Below, in pieces: positions 9,524-19,400 of a stretch of 64,000 nucleotides of DNA. Position 1 is the stretch's first letter, and each line of letters begins with the position of its first letter. Made by a program: the position numbers and the translations under genes. The stretch is from Collinsella aerofaciens (lineage in GTDB: Bacteria > Actinomycetota > Coriobacteriia > Coriobacteriales > Coriobacteriaceae). The notes beneath the pieces are model-generated. The model had not been told where the DNA came from and did not search any database. It saw only the letters and a list, made by a program, of their open reading frames with translations. The stretch is taken from positions 1 through 64,000 of the forward strand of contig NZ_JADMUF010000001.1 in NCBI RefSeq assembly GCF_015546965.1. The letters are read 5' to 3'.

Positions 9524-9547
9524 CCGACACAACAGAGAGGAATACCT

Positions 9548-9769
9548 ATGCGATACACAATCAAGACTTCCGGCCTTATGTGCGGCCATTGCGATGCCAC
9601 CGTCGAGACCGCGTTGCTCAACGTGGTCGGCGTGACCGATGCCGACGCCGATCACGAGACCCAGACTGTCCAGGTGGAGTGCGCCGACACCGTAACCGCC
9701 GAGCAGCTCGCCGCCGCCGTCGAGGGCGCCGGCGAGAAATTCCATGCCCTGTCCGTAACCGCCGCGTAG
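9548..9769 (+). CDS. copZ: Copper chaperone, single heavy-metal-associated domain
   Basis: A 73-residue protein made of one HMA fold. The Cu(I) site is MCGHC near residues 11-15, a CxxC motif with the preceding Met. The Gly-Met of the usual GMxCxxC is Gly-Leu-Met here. It would hand Cu(I) to CopA or to CsoR. AGAGAGG lies seven bases before the ATG at 9548. It is 147 bp after copA with a long palindrome between, and 134 bp before csoR. Confidence 0.92.
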   Translation: MRYTIKTSGLMCGHCDATVETALLNVVGVTDADADHETQTVQVECADTVTAEQLAAAVEGAGEKFHALSVTAA

Positions 9770-9792
9770 CAGGCGCCACCTGCCCCCTCAGA

Positions 9793-9859
9793 AGTTGCGG
9801 TGAAATACGGACTGTTGAGCCGCCCTAGGCCCTTAAACAGTCCGTATTTCACCGCAACT
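9793..9859. repeat. Palindrome family B, 67-bp unit
   Basis: Arms of 24 bp are perfectly complementary (AGTTGCGGTGAAATACGGAC at the outer end) and enclose a 19-base core. The same 67-bp design recurs at 24959, 34121 and 34981. Here it separates copZ from csoR. Confidence 0.92.
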
Positions 9860-9903
9860 GACAGGGGGGCATCCGGAAGATCGACCAGAAACGAGGACCC
9901 GCC

Positions 9904-10176
9904 ATGATGGCAGACCATAAATCGGTGACCCGCATGCTCAAGACGGCACGCGGTCAGATCGACGGCATCCTGCGGATGGTCGAGGAGGACCGCTACTGCG
10001 TCGATATCTCCACGCAGCTCATGGCCACACAGGCGCTCCTCGCGCGCATTAACGCCGACGTGCTCAAGGCGCATATCGAGGGCTGCGTGACTTCGGCAAT
10101 CGAATCGGGCGACGAAGACCTCAAAGCCGCCAAACTCGCCGAAATCGAACGCGTCGTCGACAAACTCTCCAAGTAA
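9904..10176 (+). CDS. csoR: Copper-sensing transcriptional repressor, CsoR family
   Basis: All-alpha DUF156 repressor of 90 residues that releases DNA on binding Cu(I). The ligand set is visible: Cys in RYCVDIST, then His and Cys in HIEGC, the C-H-C pattern that separates copper sensors from FrmR and RcnR types. GAGGA lies six bases before the ATG at 9904 (a second ATG follows directly). It should control the C/G-dyad operator before copA, giving feedback on the cop set. It lacks a signal sequence and is cytoplasmic. Confidence 0.93.
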   Translation: MMADHKSVTRMLKTARGQIDGILRMVEEDRYCVDISTQLMATQALLARINADVLKAHIEGCVTSAIESGDEDLKAAKLAEIERVVDKLSK

Positions 10177-10186
10177 TTGGGGCATT

Positions 10187-10267
10187 GGGGACAGGTACGT
10201 TTGCACCGTCTTGGTATTCCGGGGACAGGTATGTTTGCACCACATTGGTGCAGATTAACCTGTCCCC
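10187..10267. repeat. Palindrome family D (GGGGACAGGT...TTGCACC)
   Basis: GGGGACAGGT/ACGTTTGCACC occurs at 10187-10207 as a half copy and at 10221-10267 as a full hairpin whose arms are GGGGACAGGT and ACCTGTCCCC, with an inner GCACC/GGTGC stem. A relative is at 42323-42385. Confidence 0.75.
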
Positions 10268-10322
10268 CTTGCACCAAAAGGGGTATAAAGGCGTGCAGCA
10301 TATCGAACGAAAGGCAATTTGC

Positions 10323-10796
10323 ATGAATGACTTTATGAAAGGACGCAATGGCGCCGACGAGCTCACCATCGTGATGGGTTTTGCCGGCATCGTCATCGCG
10401 ATGATCGGATCGATAGCCCGCATCCAGTGGCTCAGCTGGATTGCCATCGCCGTAATCGTGATTGGCGTGCTGCGCGGCCTGTCCAAAAATATCGACGCAC
10501 GTCACAAGGAGAACGAGGCCTTTGTCGCCGCGACTGCAAACGTACCCGGCTTGGGCAAGTTTGTAGCTAGCTTGGGCGGCGGAGCTACAGCGGCCAACGC
10601 CTCGCGCGCAGCCGGTACTAGCATGGAAGACTTTGAACGTGCCAAGCGCACAGCCAAGAAGATGTGGAAGGGTCGCAAGACTACGACATACCTCAAGTGC
10701 CCCAACTGCGGCCAGATGCTCTCCGTTCCCAAGGGCAAGGGCAAGATCCGCGTCACCTGCCCCAAGTGCCATGCCAAGATGGAAACGCGCTCGTAG
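10323..10796 (+). CDS. Small membrane protein with C-terminal zinc ribbon
   Basis: A 157-residue protein with two adjacent hydrophobic helices (about 17-56), a short charged middle part and a C-terminal rubredoxin-like zinc ribbon of the form CPNCG...CPKCH (about 126-152). Function unknown; such proteins are common in Coriobacteria and Firmicutes and are thought to tether nucleic acid or protein partners at the membrane. GAAAGG lies eight bases before the ATG at 10323. In-frame sequence upstream of this ATG comes from the repeat before it and is unlikely to be translated. Confidence 0.8.
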   Translation: MNDFMKGRNGADELTIVMGFAGIVIAMIGSIARIQWLSWIAIAVIVIGVLRGLSKNIDARHKENEAFVAATANVPGLGKFVASLGGGATAANASRAAGTSMEDFERAKRTAKKMWKGRKTTTYLKCPNCGQMLSVPKGKGKIRVTCPKCHAKMETRS

Positions 10797-10860
10797 CGCC
10801 CGCACGCGGGACAAATTAATTAGGTTTGTTTGTCCCAAATCCTAAGTATTTGTTCGATAA

Positions 10861-10895
10861 AAAAGCCGAGGCCTCGTGTTGAGACCTCGGCTTTT
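10861..10895. terminator. Bidirectional terminator between convergent genes
   Basis: AAAAGCCGAGG and its complement form an 11-bp stem with T4 at both outer ends. It serves the zinc-ribbon gene (plus strand) and the amidohydrolase (minus strand). A second inverted repeat, GGGACAAA/TTTGTCCC, lies just upstream at 10808-10836. Confidence 0.8.
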
Positions 10896-10928
10896 GCATG
10901 CGGCAACGGAGCCGCCCCTTTGTCACAC

Positions 10929-12299
10929 CTACGCCACGCCGTCGCGGGCAAGCTCCTCGGCCAACGCCTCGGCAGGCATGTCCATAATCGCGTCGAGCTC
11001 GGCGTCCACCTCGGGAATACGCTTCACCTTGAGCTTGCGCACCAGATCACCGCGACACATCACGTGCGTCGGCTCACGCAGTGCGCACAGGTCATCGAGC
11101 GGGTTCTTGCGCGTCACCAAAATGTCGGCCGCCTTGCCGCACTCGATCGTGCCGGTCTCGTTGCCCAAGCCCAGCAGCTCGGCATTGATCTGCGTGGCCG
11201 TGTGCAGCGCAAAGGCATTGCTCACGCCGACGTACTTGGCAAAGTACGCCACCTCGCGCCACATGTCGTACTGCGTCACAAACGGGCAGCTCGAGTCCGT
11301 GCCCAGGCCCACCTTAACGCCGGCATCCAGGGCAGCGCGAGCACTTTCGATAATGCCCGAGCACACGATGTCACCGTTCTTCTTTTGCGTATCGGTCGAA
11401 TGGGTCTTCTCCGGATCGAGCAGTACAAACGGCAACGCCGGACTGATCGTGCAGGTCACGCTCGGTGCGCGCCCCTCGAGCTGCGTACCCGCGGCGCCGC
11501 GATACAGGTCCAAGATCTCGGGCGTCATCGGAGCGCCATGCTCGATCGTGTCGACACCGGCCTGAAGCGCGGCCTTTACGCCCTCAGTGCTCTCGACATG
11601 GGCCATAACCGGAAGGCCAACCTCGTGTGCCGCCTTGCACGCCGCCGCAGCGACATCAACCGGCATGCGCAGCACGCCTGGCTCGCCCACCTCGGTCGCA
11701 TCGAACACGCCGCCCGTCACGAACAACTTGATGACGTCGGCACCGCGTGCATACAGGTCGCGCACCTGCTCGGCCGCCTCGGCAGGGGTATTGGCTACCT
11801 GCGCGAACAAGCCTGCGCCATGGCCGCCCGGCACCGTAACGCCCGTTCCCGGCGCCACCAGACGCGGGCCCAGATACTTGCCGGCGTCGATGGCGTTGCG
11901 CACGGCGATATCGGCAAACAGCGGATCGCCCGCACCGCGTACCGTGGTCACGCCGCTTGCCAGCTGTTGCTGGGCACTGCCCTTGAGGATATGGCGGACG
12001 ATGGCGCGGCCCACGGGATTATCGAGCTTTTTCATGAGCGATCCTGCATCGCCTGCCGAGACTGGCTTACCCGAGCCGCACAGGTGCACGTGCATATTGA
12101 TGAGGCCAGGCATGAGATACGCACCAGCCAGGTCAATGACCTCGGCACCCGCTGGTGCCTGCGCCACGGCACTCGGGCCGATCCAGGTGATGACGCCGCG
12201 TTCAACAGCCACGGCCATATCGGGTTGCGGCTCCATATGCTCCAAACCATCCAGAATGGTCGCATTGATAAACAACGTAGAACGATCAGCAGACGCCAT
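10929..12299 (-). CDS. Metal-dependent amidohydrolase (imidazolonepropionase/prolidase-like)
   Basis: A 456-residue TIM-barrel amidohydrolase. Metal-site residues are visible: HVH in NMHVHL, a Lys in VIKLFVTGG that is likely carboxylated, His in VMAHVEST, His in TIEHGAPM and Asp in LGTDSS. This order fits the group with imidazolonepropionase and Xaa-Pro or aryl-dipeptidases; the substrate cannot be read from sequence. No hut genes are nearby, which argues against histidine degradation. The ATG at 12299 has GGGAGGAG before it; longer in-frame starts run into the palindromic repeat upstream. The protein lacks a signal peptide. Confidence 0.88.
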   Translation of the reverse strand: MASADRSTLFINATILDGLEHMEPQPDMAVAVERGVITWIGPSAVAQAPAGAEVIDLAGAYLMPGLINMHVHLCGSGKPVSAGDAGSLMKKLDNPVGRAIVRHILKGSAQQQLASGVTTVRGAGDPLFADIAVRNAIDAGKYLGPRLVAPGTGVTVPGGHGAGLFAQVANTPAEAAEQVRDLYARGADVIKLFVTGGVFDATEVGEPGVLRMPVDVAAAACKAAHEVGLPVMAHVESTEGVKAALQAGVDTIEHGAPMTPEILDLYRGAAGTQLEGRAPSVTCTISPALPFVLLDPEKTHSTDTQKKNGDIVCSGIIESARAALDAGVKVGLGTDSSCPFVTQYDMWREVAYFAKYVGVSNAFALHTATQINAELLGLGNETGTIECGKAADILVTRKNPLDDLCALREPTHVMCRGDLVRKLKVKRIPEVDAELDAIMDMPAEALAEELARDGVA

Positions 12300-12448
12300 A
12301 TCGAGCTCCTCCCTCACGATTAACTTGTACATCTGTCCATTATTATCCAGTGTAGCCCGATTACCACAGACATATCGGTTAACGGAAGGAAGAGGGGATG
12401 TGGGGGACGGAATACGTTGCAGTCCCACCCCAGCGACACCAGGGAAAT

Positions 12449-12588
12449 GTCTCGATCTGTAACAGGTACAGGGTTATTGGGCCCCTTGATGTTACAGATC
12501 GAGATCTTTCGGCAGCCGCCAACCTTCCGTCTCAATCTGTAACAGTTACGAGGCCAAACGGTCCCTTGTTGTTACAGATTGAGACAAA
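12449..12588. repeat. Palindrome family A, two units (12449-12508, 12530-12588)
   Basis: The first unit is 60 bp, the only length exception, and the second 59 bp; starts are 81 bp apart. The linker (CAGCCGCCAACCTTCC) is almost the same as in the cluster at 13723-13862, in the same orientation. The gene-free stretch 12300-12626 holds nothing else I can identify. Confidence 0.92.
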
Positions 12589-12626
12589 CTCGGCAGGAAC
12601 AACCACCTCCGCGTCAGTTGCACCCC

Positions 12627-13703
12627 TTAGCGCCCATACCACTGCCGTCTCCATTCCTCCGCCAGATTGACCCGCTGCAGAATGCCCGCCAGTCTCATCT
12701 TTTCAGCCAGCTTCCCCGGATTCTTGAGCTCATCAAACGTAAACCTCAGTACTTTATGTCCGAGCATCGTCAGATGGGACTCTCGCTGACGTTCTGCCAC
12801 GAATGGGTCGACCGGCTCCCGACCTTCGCCGTTCTGCAAGGTGTACTTCCCCTTTCCGTCGAGCTCGCCGATGACACACGTCCCGTCCACGAGCCGCCAA
12901 AAATAGTCGACGCGAAACACCTGGCTCGGATCGAGCGGGTCGCGAAACTCCACCTGCAGCTCCGGAACTGGAAAGCCGTACGCAATAAAGAACGCTCGGA
13001 ACCGAGACTCGCCGCCGTTTTCGGACAGCCCGTCCGCATACGACGCAATCACCTGTGCCCTGCGATACCCTCGCCTGCCCTCGCAATCGGCGCGGAGGCG
13101 CTCGCACAAATCCCAACGTGATACGCCTTTCGCCCGCAGTGCAGAATCGGCAATCGCCAACCCGTAGGAGAACGGCGCACGCAGCAAGCAATCCTCCACT
13201 GTGCGCCAAAACGACGTCACCCGCACGCCATCAACACGCTCGAGCGCGCCCGCCATCTGTGGACGCGACAACCTGCACCCGCTGCTCAACGTCACCGAAC
13301 AACCTGTCTTAACAAGAAAACGCGGCCCGAGCAGATCATTCGGCACCTCCAGACCCCACAAAAGCGCCGCGTCATAGCCCCAAAACGCCCAATCGGGATG
13401 AAACTCCGCAAGCCCTTTGATAGTCCTCAACGCTCGCTCCGCCGGCGTCAATGCATCCCAATCATGCTGAAAACAGAACAGGTACGGCTCGGGCTCCGCG
13501 ATATCGTCGGTTCCAACATGACGTCGCAGCCACATGAGCTCGGTATTGTCATGCGTTGCGAGCAGCGCACCTTGCTTGGCCGCCTCCGTGAGCCGCGCGA
13601 ACATCCTATTCCGCGCCAACGTGTTGCGAGTCGCATGTTTGTGTTTGAGAACGGTATTAGACACTTTCGTCACCACCACGTCAGACAAATGGACCAGCGT
13701 CAC
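12627..13703 (-). CDS. Nuclease-like protein (PD-(D/E)XK/DUF559 type) with possible AbiEi-like N-terminus
   Basis: The 358-residue protein ends in what looks like a Vsr/DUF559-like nuclease fold: Asp in FRVDYFW, Glu-x-x-x-Lys in GELDGKGKY, then a helix with ERQRESHL and the strand VLRFTFDEL (about 255-335). The N-terminal part (LKHKHATRNTLARNRMF, then an AFWGYDAALLWGL-type stretch) recalls actinobacterial proteins annotated as type IV antitoxin AbiEi-like. No partner toxin gene is adjacent. The GTG at 13703 has GGAGG five bases upstream; the earlier TTG abuts a repeat. The gene sits between two directly oriented family A clusters, so it may have been moved as a cassette. The fold assignment is by eye. 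Confidence 0.65.
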   Translation of the reverse strand: MTLVHLSDVVVTKVSNTVLKHKHATRNTLARNRMFARLTEAAKQGALLATHDNTELMWLRRHVGTDDIAEPEPYLFCFQHDWDALTPAERALRTIKGLAEFHPDWAFWGYDAALLWGLEVPNDLLGPRFLVKTGCSVTLSSGCRLSRPQMAGALERVDGVRVTSFWRTVEDCLLRAPFSYGLAIADSALRAKGVSRWDLCERLRADCEGRRGYRRAQVIASYADGLSENGGESRFRAFFIAYGFPVPELQVEFRDPLDPSQVFRVDYFWRLVDGTCVIGELDGKGKYTLQNGEGREPVDPFVAERQRESHLTMLGHKVLRFTFDELKNPGKLAEKMRLAGILQRVNLAEEWRRQWYGR

Positions 13704-13722
13704 CGTTGCCTCCGCTGACAAA

Positions 13723-13862
13723 TGTCTTGATCTGTAACAGGAAGACAGTCTTTGAGCCTCTAGTTGTTACAGAACAAGATCTTTCGACAGCCGCCAAACC
13801 TTCCGTCTCAATCTGTAACAGTTACGGGCTCAAACAGCCGCTAAACGTTACAGATTGAGACA
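13723..13862. repeat. Palindrome family A, two units (13723-13781, 13804-13862)
   Basis: Two 59-bp units 81 bp apart. Linker and second unit are near copies of the cluster at 12449-12588. Together the two clusters bracket the nuclease-like gene in direct orientation. Confidence 0.92.
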
Positions 13863-13897
13863 AAGTCAGGGCTGTAGGGCGACACCAGTCACATCCC

Positions 13898-14605
13898 CTA
13901 CTCCCATTCTTGTTCGTAGATGTTGAGGGACTTTACGTAGCGCCCCTGGGCACCCATGATGTCGCGGACCAGGCGCAAAAAGAAGCTGATGCGCGAGGTG
14001 TCAAAACCGTCCTGCAGGTCCTCCGGATGCACCGCACCAGGCCCATCGACCGCCGTGTCACTCAGGCGTGCGATGTCATACAGATAGAGTTGTCCCGCCG
14101 TCAGCCAGACATCGTCGACGCAGGCGAGGCGCACCGCAATCGCTCCGTCGCTCCAATGCTCCTTTTGCACGATATGCGGGTCGTAGACATCAAAGCGACA
14201 GTCGGTGCGCGTGTCCTTCAGCGCGACCATACCAGTCGCAGAATCCTTGTCCAAAATGCCAAAGCGCGAGAAATACTGCGTGTCGCGTACCTGCTCGAGC
14301 CGCTTGAGCGAGGCAGGCGAAAGCGATGTCGGCGGCTCTTCAACATACAGCTCGAGCAGCGTCTTGCCATGGCGATAGGGGCGCTCAAACAGCAGCCAAT
14401 CGGTAAACGCCATGTTGTAGGCCATGATTTCGTTTTGAGAAGGTTCCTCGCAATAGCTGAGCCACGGATCGACGATAATCTCGAACTGCTCGCGCGCCGG
14501 CTCCAGGAATTGAAACTTCCGCAGCATCCAAAAGTGAGCCATGTCGGCAATATCGTTGCCGACGGCTTCGGCCAGCTGCGCTCGGTCAAAAACTTGGTCA
14601 GTCAT
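13898..14605 (-). CDS. Conserved-looking hypothetical protein
   Basis: A 235-residue acidic, soluble protein that I do not recognise. It has many aromatic residues (FWMLRKFQFLEP, LSYCEEPSQNEIMAYNMAFTDWLLFERPYRHGKTLL) and no signal peptide, membrane span or clear catalytic motif. A good GAGGAGG site lies five bases before the ATG at 14605, and codon use looks like its neighbours, so I take it as a real gene. The 14606-14894 region upstream is AT-richer and shows no gene on either strand that I trust. Confidence 0.75.
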   Translation of the reverse strand: MTDQVFDRAQLAEAVGNDIADMAHFWMLRKFQFLEPAREQFEIIVDPWLSYCEEPSQNEIMAYNMAFTDWLLFERPYRHGKTLLELYVEEPPTSLSPASLKRLEQVRDTQYFSRFGILDKDSATGMVALKDTRTDCRFDVYDPHIVQKEHWSDGAIAVRLACVDDVWLTAGQLYLYDIARLSDTAVDGPGAVHPEDLQDGFDTSRISFFLRLVRDIMGAQGRYVKSLNIYEQEWE

Positions 14606-14894
14606 GGCATCCTCCTCAAACTGATGGACCTCAATTTGAGCTTACGAGGAGGGCGAGCAACCGAGGCAAGCGCGGGCAAAATAGGTCTTCGACTGCAAAC
14701 CAGATGCCAACCAAACACTTGACGGGATGCTTGACCGAAAATGCGCACCGCAACAAAACCGCAGGTAAACATAGACGTCCAACCCGCCCTTTTGAGCCAG
14801 ATACCCGCAGCCACCACAGAAACAACAGGTGACCACAGCCCAAGAAGTCGACAAATGAACACCCGTACGTCGACAAACGAGCAAATCGCTCGCA

Positions 14895-14948
14895 AAGAGC
14901 GTCCCCAACGACTAGACAAAAAAATGACTAGTCATTGGGGACGTTCTT
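14895..14948. repeat. Palindrome family C hairpin
   Basis: Arms 14895-14915 and 14928-14948 match at 19 of 21 bases (core CGTCCCCAA.GACTAG). An A7/T7 run lies in the loop. It follows the gltD stop on the minus strand and may end that transcript. The same core recurs at 45971 and 47028. Confidence 0.7.
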
Positions 14949-14959
14949 AAATGACTACT

Positions 14960-16441
<1,482 letters not shown>

Positions 16442-16446
16442 GGCAC

Positions 16447-19400
16447 TTACGCCTCCTTCTTGGTCGAAGCAACAGAGCTGGCAGCCACGGACGCAGCGCC
16501 CGCAGCACCGCCCGCGACATCAAAGCGAGCGACATCCGCGGCGCTCGCGCGACCGGTCACGATGTCAAACGCCAGCTCCTCGGCCTGCGCATGCGTCTTG
16601 CCGGCAGCCTCGCCCGCGGTGACAATCGCCAGCACGCGCTCGTACTCGGTCGGAATGACCTTCACAAAGTGCTTGCTCATCGTCTCAAAGCTGTAGAGCA
16701 GCTTAATGCCGCGCGGGCTCTGCGTCGCGTCCACGTGCTCCTGGATGAGCTCGCGAATCTGCGCCAGCTCGCCGGCCGTCGGGGCCTTGAGCTCAACGCT
16801 CTCGTGGTTCACGCGGGCATCGAGCGTGCCGTATTGGTCAAAGACATAGGCCACGCCGCCCGTCATGCCGGCGGCAAAGTTCTGCCCGACCTCGCCCAGG
16901 ATGAGTGCCAGACCGCCCGTCATATACTCGCAGCCATGGTTGCCGCAGCCCTCGACCACCACGGTGGCACCGGAGTTACGCACGGCAAAACGCTGGCCGG
17001 CAAGGCCGTTAATGAAGCCGCGGCCGCTCGTGGCACCAAAGAACGCAACGTTGCCCACGATGATGTTCTCGTCGAACTTGTAGGTCGCATGCGGGTTGGG
17101 GCGCACCGACACCTCGCCGCCCGAAAGGCCCTTGCCAAAGTAGTCGTTGGCGTCGCCGCACACGTTGAGCGTAATGCCGCGCGGCAGGAAGGCGCCAAAG
17201 CTCTGACCAGCCGAACCATCGCAGTCGATGGTGATGGAGCCGGCGGGCAGGCCCTCGGGATGCGCCTTGGTCACCGCGTTGCCCAGGATGGTGCCCACGC
17301 AGCGGTTGACGTTGGCGATATCGGCACGGAAGCGAATCGGACGCAGGTGCGCACGGGCATCGGCCGTATAGGGCACAAACAGCGTGGAGTCGAGCGTCTT
17401 GTCGAGCTCGCTGTCCGCGGCCATCTGCGGCAGGAAGTGGCGACCGTCGGCGCCCGGAATATGGGCACCGAACTCGCAGGTCGCGCTCGCCAGCACGGGC
17501 GACAGATCGAGCAGATTTGCTTTGCGGTTGCCCGGGACCTCGATCTGGCGCAGGCACTCGGGATGGCCGACCATCTCGTCGATGGTGCGGAAGCCCAGGC
17601 TCGCCATGATCTCGCGCAACTGCTCGGCAACAAAGAGCATAAAGCGCTCAACGTGCTCGGGCTTGCCGCGGAAGCCGTGACGCAGGCGGCAGTTCTGCGT
17701 GGCGATGCCAGCCGGGCAGGTGTCCTGCTGGCAGTCGCGCTGCATGAGGCAGCCTATGGAGATGAGCGGCATGGTCGCAAAGCCAAACTCCTCGGCACCC
17801 AGCAGGCAGGCGACGGCAACATCGGTGCCGTCCATGAGCTTGCCGTCGGCCTCGAGCACCACGCGTGAGCGCAGGCCGTTTTGCAGCAGCGTCTGCTGGG
17901 CCTCGGCAAGGCCAAGCTCCAGCGGCAGACCCGCATGCCAGATAGAGTCGCGCGCAGCGGCACCCGAGCCGCCATTGTGGCCGCTGATCAAGATCTTGTC
18001 GGCGGCACCCTTGGCCACGCCGGTGGCGATGGTACCGACGCCCGCCTCGCTGACCAGCTTGACCGACACGCGCGCGCCGGGGTTGGCGTTCTTAAGATCG
18101 AAGATCAGCTCTGCCAGGTCCTCGATAGAGTAGATGTCGTGGTGCGGCGGAGGCGAGATCAGGCCGATGCCGGGCGTGGACTGACGGACCTCGGCGATCC
18201 AGGGGTAGACCTTCTTGCCGGGCAGGTGGCCACCCTCGCCGGGCTTGGCGCCCTGGGCCATCTTGATCTGAATCTCGAAGGCGCTGCACAGGTAGCGGCT
18301 CGTCACGCCAAAGCGCGCGCTTGCCACCTGCTTGATGGCGGAGTTCTTGGAGTCGCCGTTGGCCAGCGGGGTCTCGCGACGTGGATCCTCGCCGCCCTCG
18401 CCGGAGTTGGAACGGCCGTGCAGGCGGTTCATGGCGATGGCCATGCACTCGTGCGCCTCTTTGCTGATGGAGCCATACGACATGGCGCCGGTGTTAAAGC
18501 GGCGGACGATGTTGAGCGCAGGCTCGACCTCGTCGAGCGCCACCGGGGTGCGGCCGCTGGCATCAAAGTCGAGCAAGTCGCGCAGGCGCACGGCACGGCC
18601 GGTGCGGTGCAGGCGGGCGCTGTACTCCTTAAAGGTGTCGTAGCTGTCCTCATGGCAGGCGGTCTGCAGCAAGTAGACGGTCTGCGGATCGATGAGGTGA
18701 TCCTCGCCGCCGAGCGGACGCCACTTGGTCAGACCCAGCGTGGGCAGCTGACCGGGAGCCGGGCTCTTAAGGATAGCGAGCGCGGCGTCGTAGCGCTCGT
18801 TTTGCTCGCGCTCAACGTCCTCGACACCCATACCGCCCACACGGCTCACCGTGCCGGCGAAGTACGCGTTGATGAACTCCGGCGTAAAACCCACGGCCTC
18901 GAAGATCTGCGCCGAATGGTAGCTCTGCACCGTAGAGATGCCCATCTTGGACATGATGGAGACGATACCGGCGGTCGCAGCCTTGTTGTAGTTGGCGATG
19001 CCCTGCTCGGCCGTCACGTCCAGGTCGCCGCGCGCCGCCAAATCGCGGATACACGCGTGTGCGTTGTACGGATAGATGCCGCTCGCGGAGTAGCCCACCA
19101 GTGCCGCAAAGTCGTGCGGGGACACGGCGTCACCGCACTCCACCACGATGTCGGCAAAGGTACGCACGCCGGCGCGGATCAGGTGGTTGTGCACGCAGCC
19201 CACGGCGAGCAGCGACGGCACGGGCACCTCGCCCGCAGCGGCACGATCGCTCAACACCACGATGTTCACGCCGTCGCGGACCGCAGCCTCAACATCCTCT
19301 GCAAGCTGCTTGAGCGCAGCCTGCAGCGCGCCCTCGCCGGCATCGCGGCGGTAGACGGCACGGAAACGGCGGGTCTTAAAGCCCACGCGGTCGATGGCGC

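Noticed and set aside
14602-14919. Possible small gene on the minus strand before the 235-residue protein
   Set aside because: No ribosome binding site, no domain, and it runs through the promoter region and a repeat.
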